A stretch of DNA of 64,000 bases from Robertmurraya kyonggiensis (lineage in GTDB: Bacteria > Bacillota > Bacilli > Bacillales > Cytobacillaceae). Location of the stretch: assembly GCF_005116465.1 (NCBI RefSeq), contig NZ_SWBM01000009.1, positions 1 to 64,000 of the forward strand, written 5' to 3'. Shown here in pieces: positions 36,769 through 44,702 of the stretch; within the stretch, counting starts at the first letter, position 1, and each line of letters opens with the position of its first letter. The position numbers were made by a program, and so were the translations under genes. The notes beneath the pieces were generated by a model. The model searched no databases. It was not told the origin of the DNA and saw nothing but the letters and a program-made list of their open reading frames with translations.

Positions 36769-36798
36769 AAAAAAAGCTTTCCTGAAAGAGAAAGCTTT
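36769..36798. terminator. Hairpin between TumE-like and helicase genes
   Basis: AAAAAGCTTTC/GAAAGCTTTT stem with 8-nt loop; short T or A runs on both sides. It could back up the terminator at 36884-36918. Confidence 0.5.
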
Positions 36799-36820
36799 TC
36801 TTCAACTAAATAATTGATTT

Positions 36821-36857
36821 TCTTGCTCCTTGTTCAACTAAAGCCCCCGTTAAAATT
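36821..36857 (-). repeat. Cassette repeat, degenerate copy D
   Basis: Contains TTGCTCC, TTCAACTAAA and GCCCCCGTTA in the same order as the fuller copies near 38.3, 40.2 and 40.9 kb, with the hairpin lost. It lies upstream of the nuclease-helicase gene. Confidence 0.45.
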
Positions 36858-36883
36858 GTAAAAAATATACAAGACAAATAAAA

Positions 36884-36918
36884 AAGAAAGTTGGTTTTGT
36901 TCCTTAACCAACTTTCTA
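36884..36918 (-). terminator. Terminator of the TumE-like operon
   Basis: Minus strand: GAAAGTTGGTT/ACCAACTTTC stem followed by TTTTTTATTTG, overlapping the end of the toxin gene. Confidence 0.85.
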
Positions 36919-37362
36919 CTTTTTAGAGCGTTTCAATCGAAGTATGTGTGGTAGCACATGTTCTTCAAGAACATCGTCAATGGTGTAGCCTACCTTGCCT
37001 GGTACTCGTTGACCATCTTTCTCTTTTTCATCTTTAGGCACATGCCAATGCCAAGGATCAAACTTTTTTACTTCCTCGGGTGTATCATTTGGATGATAAT
37101 GTGCGTGAAATTTTTGAAGTATGGTATCGTTGCCGGCATACCAATCATAATAATATTCCACCAAATCATTTTTATCGAAGATTTCTCTACATTGTAGATA
37201 ACAAGTATCATCAAAAAATTTAATCTTTGCTAGTACTTCTCTACCCTTTTTATGATCTAATTGTCCTTGCGGTGTTTCAGAAAATGATACGCTATAAATT
37301 TGTTCATAACGTACTTCAAGGTTGCTAAAGATTGTTTTAGTTATTCCTAGCATTTTTGGCAC
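36916..37362 (-). CDS. TumE/DUF6516-like putative toxin
   Basis: 148 residues. Aromatic, beta-rich N-terminus (YEQIYSVSFSETPQGQLDHK), a central YYYDWYAGND segment and a His/Trp-rich motif (HAHYHPNDTPEEVKKFDPWH) that resembles toxins of the TumE family. It begins within the end of the upstream regulator gene (26-nt overlap), the coupling expected of an antitoxin-toxin operon. GTG start with GAGGTTGG upstream. Toxin activity is inferred. Confidence 0.65.
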   Translation of the reverse strand: MPKMLGITKTIFSNLEVRYEQIYSVSFSETPQGQLDHKKGREVLAKIKFFDDTCYLQCREIFDKNDLVEYYYDWYAGNDTILQKFHAHYHPNDTPEEVKKFDPWHWHVPKDEKEKDGQRVPGKVGYTIDDVLEEHVLPHILRLKRSKK

Positions 37363-37987
37363 TTTCCAACCTCACTTTATACGACAACCAAACCGAAGCA
37401 TCTGTATCTTCTTCGGTTAATTCCAAAATAGTTTTATCGCCAAAAACTTCTTCGAAAGTTTTACCATCGTATTTTTCTTCTAATTCTTTTATTGAGTGCT
37501 CTAAATAAGTTATTTCATTTACTTCAGGTTCTTGGTTTTCAGCTTCCCAATTAGCTTTTAAAGTAGCAATTGTAAATCGTTTTCCGTTCGATAGAATAAC
37601 TTCAGCATCTTCAGGTATTTTAGACCACTTACTTCCATCCTTTTCAACACCTTTAATTTTCCCATCACGTATCCAAGCATTAATTGTTTGTTGTGATACA
37701 CCAATAAACTTAGCAACTTCACTTGTTGAGTATGTTACTGTACTTTCTTCTATAGACTCCGTTGAAATGTGTACTAATAACTGATTTAAATATTCAACAA
37801 GCTTCTCCCTATTAGATAAGTTAGCCTCATTCCATTCGTTTCGATACTGCTCAGCACCTTTTACTGTGAATAATAAGTGCTTAACCAATGTAGCAGTAAC
37901 TATTAGGTCTGTCTCGACCATCTTTTTCGTATAATCGTGAGCAGCAGATCCAGTTAAAATCTCTCTTTCAATTACTGTAGGACGCAT
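37337..37987 (-). CDS. HTH protein, putative antitoxin partner of the TumE-like gene
   Basis: About 216 residues. The middle has a MerR/excisionase-type helix-turn-helix (YSTSEVAKFIGVSQQTINAW followed by GKIKGVEKDGSKW, about 90-130), with helical flanks; the C-terminal part (EEKYDGKTFEEVFGDKTILE) is acidic. Gene order (DNA-binding protein first, overlapping toxin second) suits a toxin-antitoxin pair. GGAGGTGAGAGGTGAG lies upstream, allowing starts at 37987 or 37993. A direct-repeat region (about 38018-38062, ACTGAAAGT repeated) upstream may be its operator. Confidence 0.68.
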   Translation of the reverse strand: MRPTVIEREILTGSAAHDYTKKMVETDLIVTATLVKHLLFTVKGAEQYRNEWNEANLSNREKLVEYLNQLLVHISTESIEESTVTYSTSEVAKFIGVSQQTINAWIRDGKIKGVEKDGSKWSKIPEDAEVILSNGKRFTIATLKANWEAENQEPEVNEITYLEHSIKELEEKYDGKTFEEVFGDKTILELTEEDTDASVWLSYKVRLESAKNARNN

Positions 37988-38017
37988 AATCATCTCACCT
38001 CTCACCTCCATTATACC

Positions 38018-38062
38018 GTTGGACTTTCAGTTCGTCAATAAACTGAAAGTAAACTGAAAGTA
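38018..38062. promoter_or_regulatory. Repeats upstream of the putative antitoxin gene, candidate operator
   Basis: GGACTTTCAG, then AACTGAAAGT twice in close succession (about 38020-38062), giving an inverted plus direct repeat array between the gene start and upstream DNA. Such arrays commonly serve as antitoxin operators. Confidence 0.5.
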
Positions 38063-38112
38063 CTTTTAAAGTTTATTGTTGACATTTTTCTATACAAATT
38101 ATACAAGTCAAC

Positions 38113-38147
38113 GCAAAAAAAGAACCTTCCTAGTACAGGAAGGTTCT
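38113..38147 (-). terminator. Terminator after a gene remnant
   Basis: 11-bp stem AGAACCTTCCT (38121-38131) with AGGAAGGTTCT (38137-38147); the minus strand continues TTTTTTTGCG. Confidence 0.85.
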
Positions 38148-38154
38148 TTTTCTT

Positions 38155-38265
38155 TTATTTTTCATTTTCACTGTTACTTATCATATTTAAATCAGAGCCA
38201 TCCTGAGGTCCTTCTGGCTCGTCTAGGAAAGTGATCTCACTTTCCGTACTTTTGAATAGGAAGAG
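38155..38265 (-). pseudogene. C-terminal remnant of a cassette gene
   Basis: A 36-codon frame with protein-like acidic sequence (STESEITFLDEPEGPQDGSD, ending SENEK) that has no start and is cut by an upstream in-frame stop. It lies between cassette repeat A and a strong terminator, as if a cassette gene had been mostly deleted. Confidence 0.45.
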
Positions 38266-38289
38266 CTATCTTCTATCGTACTCTAGTGC

Positions 38290-38373
38290 ATTCTTAACTT
38301 AAACTGCTCCATTAGTACAATAACTTCAACAAAATAGGGCACTTCTCCTTCTTAAAGGATAGCCCCGTTAGCC
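38290..38373 (-). repeat. Cassette repeat, copy A
   Basis: On the minus strand: GTTAG-like end, a hairpin (GGGC..AAGG-type arms with GCCC), TTGTTGAAGTTATTGTACTAA, then TGGAGCAG and AAGAATGC, where ATG would be the start of the (now lost) gene. Arm sequence differs from copies B and C but the ability to pair is kept. Confidence 0.65.
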
Positions 38374-38542
38374 ATCCATGAAGCAGAACTTCACCACAGA
38401 AAATGTAAGAAAATTGCGTTCTTACATGGTAGTTTAAGTAATAACATTCAAAATTTTTCAAAGAAATTCCATTCCATAGCTTACTCATCTTACTAACGCT
38501 ACAAAACAAGCATATGTATTCTAGAAAATTTATTTTATATAT

Positions 38543-39430
38543 TTATAAATCAGAGAGCCTAAAGAAAGAAACTTTGTGATCAGAGATTGAGCATTTTTCT
38601 AGATTCCTTCTATGACTTGCTATCTCACCTGCACTATAGTAACTCACATACCAGCGTGTATTTTTATGACACAGATTTGTCGTTATCTGTTGAAAATATG
38701 GTAAATCAACATCCGACAAGCTATGTCCCATAATAATAATCTCATTGTATTTATCAGGTGAGTTAAAAAAAGACTGATTTTTTGCAATCACAGAAGCTGT
38801 TGACTTGTGTGTAGTTGCATAATACTGCCTAATCAAATCATACGCCTCGTCAAGCCTAACATCTCCATAACCCAAATCCAAATCACTTGGTGGCTTTCCT
38901 ACAGCATGACCAAGAATGATTTCAGAACCTTCATGAACAACTCTATTGTGTATATGAAGAACCTTCTCATCATCAATTCCATACAAGCTTTGTAAAGTTG
39001 CTGTATAGTTGAAATTCAAGTAATGAGAATCCTTAATCTCGGAAAAACATTTAGCAATCCCTTCACTCATTTTAGTTGGCATATCAATACTGCATATCCA
39101 ATTAACAAATTGCGATATTAACTCATAGCTCATATTTGAAGTATCTTGTTCGATAAAATACTGAAATTCATGATGATACATGTCGCTCCAATTGTCATCT
39201 GCATACGAGACTAAACTGTCAGAGTAATAATCATACATTAATTGAACATCGATATTTGCCAGATTTGCTTCAAAATCCGACCATAAATCCTCTTGGAACA
39301 TATTGAACATCTCCATCGTACTTAATATTTCTGTCCCAGTTTCCAAGAGGTAATTCCTGAAATTCCAGTAACTTGTTTTCATACCATGGTGAAGATCAAA
39401 CCCATTTCCAATTATAAAAAGTCTTTTCAT
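38543..39430 (-). CDS. AbiH-family abortive-infection protein
   Basis: About 295 residues. The N-terminus MKRLFIIGNGFDLHHGMKTS with YWNFRNYL is the AbiH hallmark. Later motifs HYLNFNYTATLQSLYG, LHIHNRV and ILGHAVGKP also fit, as does EIIIMGHSLSDVDLPYFQ, a SIR2-like nucleotide-fold signature. AbiH proteins give phage resistance by abortive infection in lactococci and are widespread in defence islands; mechanism poorly known. Start at 39430 by homology of the N-terminus; an upstream in-frame codon at 39448 is less likely. Single-gene unit. Confidence 0.88.
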   Translation of the reverse strand: MKRLFIIGNGFDLHHGMKTSYWNFRNYLLETGTEILSTMEMFNMFQEDLWSDFEANLANIDVQLMYDYYSDSLVSYADDNWSDMYHHEFQYFIEQDTSNMSYELISQFVNWICSIDMPTKMSEGIAKCFSEIKDSHYLNFNYTATLQSLYGIDDEKVLHIHNRVVHEGSEIILGHAVGKPPSDLDLGYGDVRLDEAYDLIRQYYATTHKSTASVIAKNQSFFNSPDKYNEIIIMGHSLSDVDLPYFQQITTNLCHKNTRWYVSYYSAGEIASHRRNLEKCSISDHKVSFFRLSDL

Positions 39431-39518
39431 AATATACCTACTTTTCACACGTTAGTGGTACTTCTATTAACCACATGCTTAAAGCTCATTTCAATATAAA
39501 TACATACTTATTTTAATT

Positions 39519-40124
39519 TCACTTAAGGTTTAACATTTGGTTTTTAAAAGTAGAATGGTCACTCCATTGTAAAACCTTAAAAACAACAGTTTCCCCTTGG
39601 TTTTTTGTTAAGTCAAAGGTAATAGAAAGGTCTTTCTCCAATAATTGAAAACACTTTTTTATCTGCTCACTTGGTTTTCCATCTTCATAGTGCAATGATT
39701 GATTCCTAGCTATGCGTATAACTTTACTTAGTGCCTGGGTCCCAACTAACTGAGAAGATGGCCATACTGAAGGATCCCCATAAGCATATGACAGTCCTTG
39801 TTTCGCTACTTGTAAAATCGATCCAGATAATTGATTGACACTTTCTTTTTGGATATCTAATTTTTCCTTAATGGCTTTAGTTTCTAGGCTGTCACTGTAC
39901 CCCTTTGCTTTCATTCCATGGAAATGGTCGATATAACCATAAGGTAAGTTATCATATGGATCCCAATCTCCTAGAGATAGGTGCTGTTCGGCAACCAATA
40001 CCTTACGAATTGCCTCACTTAACTGTTGATTGGTTTTTGTAATTTCTAATTTATAGTGTTGTATACTGTCGTAATAACTTCGTAATGCGAAATCAACACT
40101 TTCTAAGTAATCAATCATTTTCAT
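39519..40124 (-). CDS. HEPN-motif protein, unknown
   Basis: 201 residues, mostly helical. A long central helix pair precedes RIARNQSLHYEDGKPSEQIK (about 142-161), where R-N-Q-S-L-H matches the R-x4-6-H motif of HEPN RNases, followed by a terminal beta-rich part (TVVFKVLQWSDHS). HEPN proteins are often toxins in defence modules; here the next gene (on the same strand, upstream) is a nucleotidyltransferase-fold protein, and HEPN/nucleotidyltransferase pairs are a known toxin-antitoxin arrangement. The genes are 165 bp apart with a cassette repeat between, so pairing is only a suggestion. Confidence 0.62.
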   Translation of the reverse strand: MKMIDYLESVDFALRSYYDSIQHYKLEITKTNQQLSEAIRKVLVAEQHLSLGDWDPYDNLPYGYIDHFHGMKAKGYSDSLETKAIKEKLDIQKESVNQLSGSILQVAKQGLSYAYGDPSVWPSSQLVGTQALSKVIRIARNQSLHYEDGKPSEQIKKCFQLLEKDLSITFDLTKNQGETVVFKVLQWSDHSTFKNQMLNLK

Positions 40125-40203
40125 AACCAGTTTCCCCTTAGCTTAAATAGTTATAATTACCATTTAGTTTTGATTATATTACTTATCCAATTATCCTTCT
40201 TAC

Positions 40204-40280
40204 ACTAAACTCCTCGTTAGTTTAATAACTTCAACAATAATAAGCGATAATCCTTCTTGGACTATCGCCCCCGTTAGTTA
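40204..40280 (-). repeat. Cassette repeat, copy B
   Basis: On the minus strand: ACTAACGGGGGCGATAGTCC, loop AAGAA, GGATTATCGCTTATTATTG, TTGAAGTTATTAAACTAACG, AGGAG. The hairpin arms are 11 nt. ACTAACG occurs as a direct repeat at both ends. It sits between the nucleotidyltransferase and HEPN genes. Confidence 0.7.
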
Positions 40281-40288
40281 AACAAACT

Positions 40289-40924
40289 TTAGATTAAAAA
40301 TTGAAGCCACTTATGTTTTGGTTCGTGTATTTCTAAAGCATTTCGAAGCCATTTTTTCTTCCTTTTATCAAGATAATCCTTTATGGCGATAAAGTCTTGA
40401 TGGTCTTTTTCTCTCGTGGTTTTCGCCTTATATAAAAGTACAATTTCTGGATTTAGGTATGGAATACCTGTTTTAGTAATACTCCAAATAGAATTGAGTG
40501 GATAAGAAATCCTTAAATCTCTTCTAAATATCCAATCATTTTCTTTCGTTTCATTAAGAAGAATTTCTATTTTGTCACCGTTTAACATATTCGAAGCGTG
40601 TATTTCGTGAATTGGTAACTCTAAAAACTCATTTCCCCAAATATGGAACTTACCTTTAATAACCTTTTTAAACTCCCATTCTTTGAGATAATCCTTTAGA
40701 TATAATTGGTCTTTTCGAAAAACAGCAAGCTCTATATCTTTATGCTCCCTTGTTTCTTTACCAATAAAAAGGTCAATTGCCCATCCTCCAGCAAAAAACC
40801 ACGTTCTATCAAAGCCTGACATTAATGAATTAATACTCTGACATTCTTCAAATGACATATAAATCCCCCGAAGAAAAAATTTTCTAATATCTATTCTCTT
40901 TTTGAACTCTAATTTCCTTTGCAT
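40289..40924 (-). CDS. Nucleotidyltransferase-fold protein
   Basis: Up to 211 residues. The core GGWAIDLFIGKETREHKDIE (about 42-61) is the aminoglycoside/lincosamide-type nucleotidyltransferase motif G-G-x-A-x-D with the second acidic pair in HKDIELAV. Related small proteins modify antibiotics or act as antitoxins. The outer ATG (40924) is part of cassette repeat C, which supplies GCAGGAGAG 7 nt upstream; an internal ATG (40858) also has a GGGGGAT site and gives the shorter, family-like N-terminus MSFEECQSINS. Substrate unknown. Confidence 0.75.
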   Translation of the reverse strand: MQRKLEFKKRIDIRKFFLRGIYMSFEECQSINSLMSGFDRTWFFAGGWAIDLFIGKETREHKDIELAVFRKDQLYLKDYLKEWEFKKVIKGKFHIWGNEFLELPIHEIHASNMLNGDKIEILLNETKENDWIFRRDLRISYPLNSIWSITKTGIPYLNPEIVLLYKAKTTREKDHQDFIAIKDYLDKRKKKWLRNALEIHEPKHKWLQFLI

Positions 40925-41008
40925 TCTTCAACTCTCCTGCTCCGTTAGTACAATATCTTCAACAAATATAAGCGATAATCCTTCTTGGATTATCGCTACC
41001 CGTTAGTA
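40922..41008 (-). repeat. Cassette repeat, copy C (best conserved)
   Basis: Minus strand: ACTAACGGGT, 12-nt hairpin arm AGCGATAATCC, loop AAGAA, GGATTATCGCT, TTGTTGAAGATATTGTACTAA, CGGAGCAGGAGAGTTGAAGA, ATG. The repeat ends in a ribosome binding site and the start codon of the nucleotidyltransferase gene. Confidence 0.75.
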
Positions 41009-41158
41009 AAAAATAATATATTTTCACCATACAAATTTAATGATATGACCATTAACTTCAGTTGTTCCTATACAGACAACATTTTTCCTAATTTTTATCA
41101 ATCGTCCAACGAAGTAAATGTTCTTTCATTTATTTATTTTGCCTCAAAGTCTAGGCGA

Positions 41159-42097
41159 TTACTCACCTACCATACCGTCATTATCATTATCGCGCATATA
41201 GGGGTATAACCAATGATCGCTCGTTATTGGCATACTGAAACCTGCTTCTTTTGCTTCTTTAATCGTCACCTCTCCATTACCGTTTGTATCAACACTAGAA
41301 ATGTCACCGTTAGAGTTTGAACTAGTCGAATAGGAAGACTCGCTGCCTGTTAAACCGATTGATGCGTTTACTTCATCAGGGTTCACATTGTCAAATGTAT
41401 CAACTACCTCGCTACCCATTAAAGTATAGGTATATTGATAACTTGAAGGAATCTGAGTTTCCGTATTCGGATATGTGATAATTGCTTCAAAATTAGTAGC
41501 TCCACCTGCCTTGCGGATCACTTCCTCCATGTAAGCTTGATCACCATGTCGGTTGAGCGTACTATCTTGTGGGGTAATATTATAAGCATTCGATACCCCT
41601 CCGAGAGAATCAGCAATGATATGTCCTTCATCTAAAACGTCACTTTCAACACCAGGAACCTTTGCCTCATCAGAGTAGTATCTGCCAGATGATAATACAG
41701 GTTCATTAAGGTCATCTTGTATAATGATTTCGTCAGCAATAACACGTACTAGTTGCCCGTATTCATTAGTAAATGCCCAATATTCACGGTCCCCATAACC
41801 AATGTCAACGACGACGTTAGGTTCACGATATCCAGACAAATCACCACCATCAACTTTAATAAGTTTGTATCCTAAGAACAGTTCATTATTTGGTTGAGTT
41901 GATGTTTCCTCTACTACTGTTTCATCAACAACCTCAGTAATTGTTGCCTCTTTTTCACTATTTTTATTTGTATTAATTGTGGTTTCTTCTTGTGAATCTG
42001 TTTCTCCATCTGTAATGGATACATCTTCTACGTTGGTACAACCAACTATAAAGATGGTCGTTAAAAGTAAGATAAAATAGTTCATTTTCTTTTTCAC
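41159..42097 (-). CDS. Secreted DNA/RNA non-specific endonuclease lipoprotein with EF-hand/Excalibur-like tail
   Basis: 312 residues. Lipoprotein signal MNYFILLLTTIFIVGC, then an acidic Thr/Glu linker. The nuclease domain carries the beta-beta-alpha-metal pattern DEGHIIADSLGGVSNAYNIT with PQDSTLNRHGDQ (about 165-195), as in NucA/EndoU-type non-specific nucleases. The C-terminus has a Ca-binding loop (DTNGNGEVTIKEAKEAG) and DHWLYPYMRDNDNDGMVGE, an Excalibur-like motif. It would degrade extracellular nucleic acid at the cell surface. As cargo it sits in an element that has disrupted another Excalibur-tailed nuclease gene. Confidence 0.87.
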   Translation of the reverse strand: MKKKMNYFILLLTTIFIVGCTNVEDVSITDGETDSQEETTINTNKNSEKEATITEVVDETVVEETSTQPNNELFLGYKLIKVDGGDLSGYREPNVVVDIGYGDREYWAFTNEYGQLVRVIADEIIIQDDLNEPVLSSGRYYSDEAKVPGVESDVLDEGHIIADSLGGVSNAYNITPQDSTLNRHGDQAYMEEVIRKAGGATNFEAIITYPNTETQIPSSYQYTYTLMGSEVVDTFDNVNPDEVNASIGLTGSESSYSTSSNSNGDISSVDTNGNGEVTIKEAKEAGFSMPITSDHWLYPYMRDNDNDGMVGE

Positions 42098-42659
42098 TTT
42101 AGGACGCTCCTATAATAGTTTCATATTGTTTATTCTAATTTTATAAAGTACTTTGATACAAGTTCATAAGCCGTCAATTCTGTTAGTAAATTTATATCAT
42201 AGGCACGAAGATCAAGTACTAATGAGGCTTCTTTTTAATTCCCTTTTGATAAATACTTGTTTTCAAATCCCTTTACGATTTCTTTTACTTTATCAATTAT
42301 TATTGGTTCTACTGATATTGTAATAACATTATCTCCACACGCTATTTTATTACTTATTCAATTCTATCACTTAAATGATCCTTCCTGAAATATTATTTCC
42401 AAAAAATAGATAACGCTTTTCTTTTGATTTTCTTCTGAGATTCAAAAATTGCGGGAAATTGAGCATACATTATGTAATCTAACTTCAAACAAATCCAGTT
42501 AGAAGGTTTGAGATAAATCTATCAATTTCTACTTTGTTTGGATATTTTGCTTAGTATGGATTTAAGAAATTCACTCCGCAAAAATATGAAAATAAAAACA
42601 ATTCAATCTATTTATCACGAGAATGTAATATAATAGAAGAAAAACAAAGTCCTATAGGG
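42098..42659. other. AT-rich intergenic region in the element
   Basis: About 560 bp between divergent cargo genes. Several short AT-rich frames but none with a ribosome binding site or protein-like composition; promoters for both flanking genes are expected. Nothing else recognised. Confidence 0.4.
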
Positions 42660-42668
42660 GTGAAAAAA

Positions 42669-43721
42669 TTGAGTTGGGAAATAAAGGAGCATACAAAAGC
42701 AAAACACAAAATTTTAAAAAATTATTTAGGGGCATGGTTTCCAATAATGGCTTTTACGAATCCAAAAATTATATATATTGATGGTTTTGCAGGTCCTGGC
42801 CGTTATAAAAATGGAGAAGATGGATCACCAATATATGCTCTAAAAATAGCAAAAGAAATATATGAAGCTCATTTAAATAGACTTGAAAATAAAGAGTTCG
42901 TATTTTTCTTTATTGAGGCAAATAAATCTAACTATAAATCCCTCCAACATGAAATTAGCCAATTAAGTCTCCCCAAAAACTTTAAAATCATCACAAAAAA
43001 CGAAGAATTTAGTGAAACAATGGAAAAACTTTTCTCTTTCTTTGACACAACAGGGAAAGGCTTAGCACCTACTTTTGCATTTATAGATCCATTCGGAACC
43101 AAGTACGTTCCTTTCGAGATAGTTAAAAAAATAATGTCATATACCAAATGTGAAGTTTTCTTTAATCATATGTACTCAGGAGTTTTAAGATCAAAAGATG
43201 TAACTGACCACACTCAACTTTATGGTACAGATAAGTGGAAATATTGCTTAAACAAACCTGAAAAGTTAACAGAACTATATGCTTTTCAACTTCAAGATCA
43301 AGCGGGCGTTTTATATACAAGGAGCTTTAACGTTAGGAATAGAAAGAATGCCCATATTTTCGATCTTATATATGCTACAAACAATACATTAGGTTTGGAA
43401 AAAATGAAAGAAGCCATGTGGAAAGCCGATCCATTAGGAAACTTTCAATTTAGAGATATCACAATACCTGGTCAAATAGTGTTATTTGAATTAGAACCCG
43501 ATCTTTCATTATTAAAAAAGTTTTTATTAAATGAATTTAAAGGGAAACAAGTATCTATTTCAGAAATAGAAAATTTCGTCTTACTAAAAACTCCCTATTT
43601 AAAAGGTCACATAAAAAATAAAACTTTAGTTCCTATGCTTAAAGATGATTTGATTTCTGTGCTTAGACCAACTGGTAGCAAGTCTGGATTTAAGGAAGGT
43701 ACATTAATAACTTTCCATTAA
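42669..43721 (+). CDS. tcmP: Three-Cys-motif partner protein TcmP
   Basis: About 350 residues. The opening SWEIKEHTKAKHKILKNYLG, the SAM-methyltransferase-like YIDGFAGPGRYKNGEDGSP motif and FAFIDPFGTKYVPFE identify TcmP. These proteins are encoded beside a three-Cys-motif protein, present here as the next gene (66 bp downstream). The pair is found sporadically in phages and accessory DNA; function is not established. TTG at 42669 is chosen because AGGGGTG lies 6 nt upstream; GTG 42660 overlaps that site. Confidence 0.88.
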   Translation: MSWEIKEHTKAKHKILKNYLGAWFPIMAFTNPKIIYIDGFAGPGRYKNGEDGSPIYALKIAKEIYEAHLNRLENKEFVFFFIEANKSNYKSLQHEISQLSLPKNFKIITKNEEFSETMEKLFSFFDTTGKGLAPTFAFIDPFGTKYVPFEIVKKIMSYTKCEVFFNHMYSGVLRSKDVTDHTQLYGTDKWKYCLNKPEKLTELYAFQLQDQAGVLYTRSFNVRNRKNAHIFDLIYATNNTLGLEKMKEAMWKADPLGNFQFRDITIPGQIVLFELEPDLSLLKKFLLNEFKGKQVSISEIENFVLLKTPYLKGHIKNKTLVPMLKDDLISVLRPTGSKSGFKEGTLITFH

Positions 43722-43724
43722 AAA

Positions 43725-43760
43725 GGAACATTTGTTCCATTCGGGTTATTATGGTATAAT
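43725..43760 (+). promoter_or_regulatory. Promoter with LexA/DinR-box-like dyad before the three-Cys gene
   Basis: GGAACATTTGTTCC (43725-43738) resembles the Bacillus SOS box (CGAAC-N4-GTTCG form). It overlaps a -35 element (TTGTTC, 43732-43737), 17 nt before a perfect extended -10 (TGGTATAAT, TATAAT at 43755-43760). The layout suggests repression by LexA, lifted by DNA damage. Confidence 0.65.
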
Positions 43761-43786
43761 TTGGTGAAAAAGGTGGTGAAACTATA

Positions 43787-44512
43787 ATGACTGGTAATTC
43801 AAGTATTGAGTGGACAGAAATTACTTGGAACCCTGTAACTGGTTGCAATAAAGTGTCCGATGGCTGCAAACACTGTTATGCTGAAAGAATGGCTAAACGA
43901 TTGAAAGCGATGGGAAATCCTAGATACGAAAATGGATTTGAAGTTACTTTACATCCAGATTTAATAAATGCACCAAAAAAATGGAAATCTCCAAGAAAGA
44001 TTTTTGTGAATTCTATGTCAGATTTATTTCACGAAAAAGTTCCTCTCGATTTTATTAAATCTGTATTTGAAACCATGAATGAAACACCTCATCATACATA
44101 CCAAATTTTGACCAAAAGGCCCGAAAGAGTAGCACAATTATCTGAAAGCTTAAATTTCACTCCAAATATATGGATGGGGACCAGTATTGAAAGTATTAAA
44201 GTAATTAATAGACTTGATTCTTTAAAAAAGATACCTGCTCAAATAAGATTTTTATCTTGTGAGCCTTTACTTGGACCTCTTCAAAATCTTGAGTTAGATG
44301 ATATACATTGGGTAATTGTTGGTGGTGAGTCAGGACCAGGAGCAAGACCCATGGATCCTAATTGGGTCCGTTCAATAAGAGACCAATGTCATAATCAAAA
44401 TGTAGCCTTTTTCTTTAAACAATGGGGCGGAGTTCAAAAACATCGCTTTGGAAGAGAGTTAGACAATAAAACTTATGATGAATATCCAAATAAAGCCTTT
44501 GCAAAAATGTAA
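43787..44512 (+). CDS. Three-Cys-motif radical-SAM-like protein (phage Gp37/Gp68, DUF5131)
   Basis: 241 residues. The cluster C-x6-C-x2-C in GCNKVSDGCKHCYAERMAKR, with WNPVTGC before it and FVNSMSDLFHEKVP, ILTKRP, WMGTSIES, FLSCEPLLGPL and VIVGGESGPGARPM later, are the DUF5131/Gp37Gp68 signatures. The three Cys probably hold an Fe-S cluster. Partner of TcmP upstream. AGGTGGTGA precedes the ATG. It ends 210 bp before the element's right end. Confidence 0.92.
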   Translation: MTGNSSIEWTEITWNPVTGCNKVSDGCKHCYAERMAKRLKAMGNPRYENGFEVTLHPDLINAPKKWKSPRKIFVNSMSDLFHEKVPLDFIKSVFETMNETPHHTYQILTKRPERVAQLSESLNFTPNIWMGTSIESIKVINRLDSLKKIPAQIRFLSCEPLLGPLQNLELDDIHWVIVGGESGPGARPMDPNWVRSIRDQCHNQNVAFFFKQWGGVQKHRFGRELDNKTYDEYPNKAFAKM

Positions 44513-44576
44513 AGGTTTTCTGTTTTTTTCCGACAGGAGTCTATATAAAATATCGTAAAATATACAAATTTCTTTG

Positions 44577-44702
44577 AATTATGTACATAGGGTTACTCCA
44601 GGTTACATAAATATGTACAGTAATTTAAATGTGTACAACATTAAATCAACCCTTTTTCTATAATTATCAACTAATATGATAATTTTATTAAATATGTACA
44701 CC
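44577..44702 (-). repeat. Right subterminal repeats of the element (4 copies)
   Basis: Read on the minus strand these are TTGTACATAWTTA-like: ATGTACATAATT (44588-44577), CTGTACATATTTA (44620-44608), TTGTACACATTT (44638-44627) and GTGTACATATTT (44701-44690). Orientation is opposite to the three left-end copies. Confidence 0.72.

Noticed and set aside
36821-41008. Integron attC sites
   Set aside because: The repeats lack attC R-box core sites (GTTRRRY) in the right arrangement, and no integron integrase is present; described instead as an unknown cassette-like repeat.
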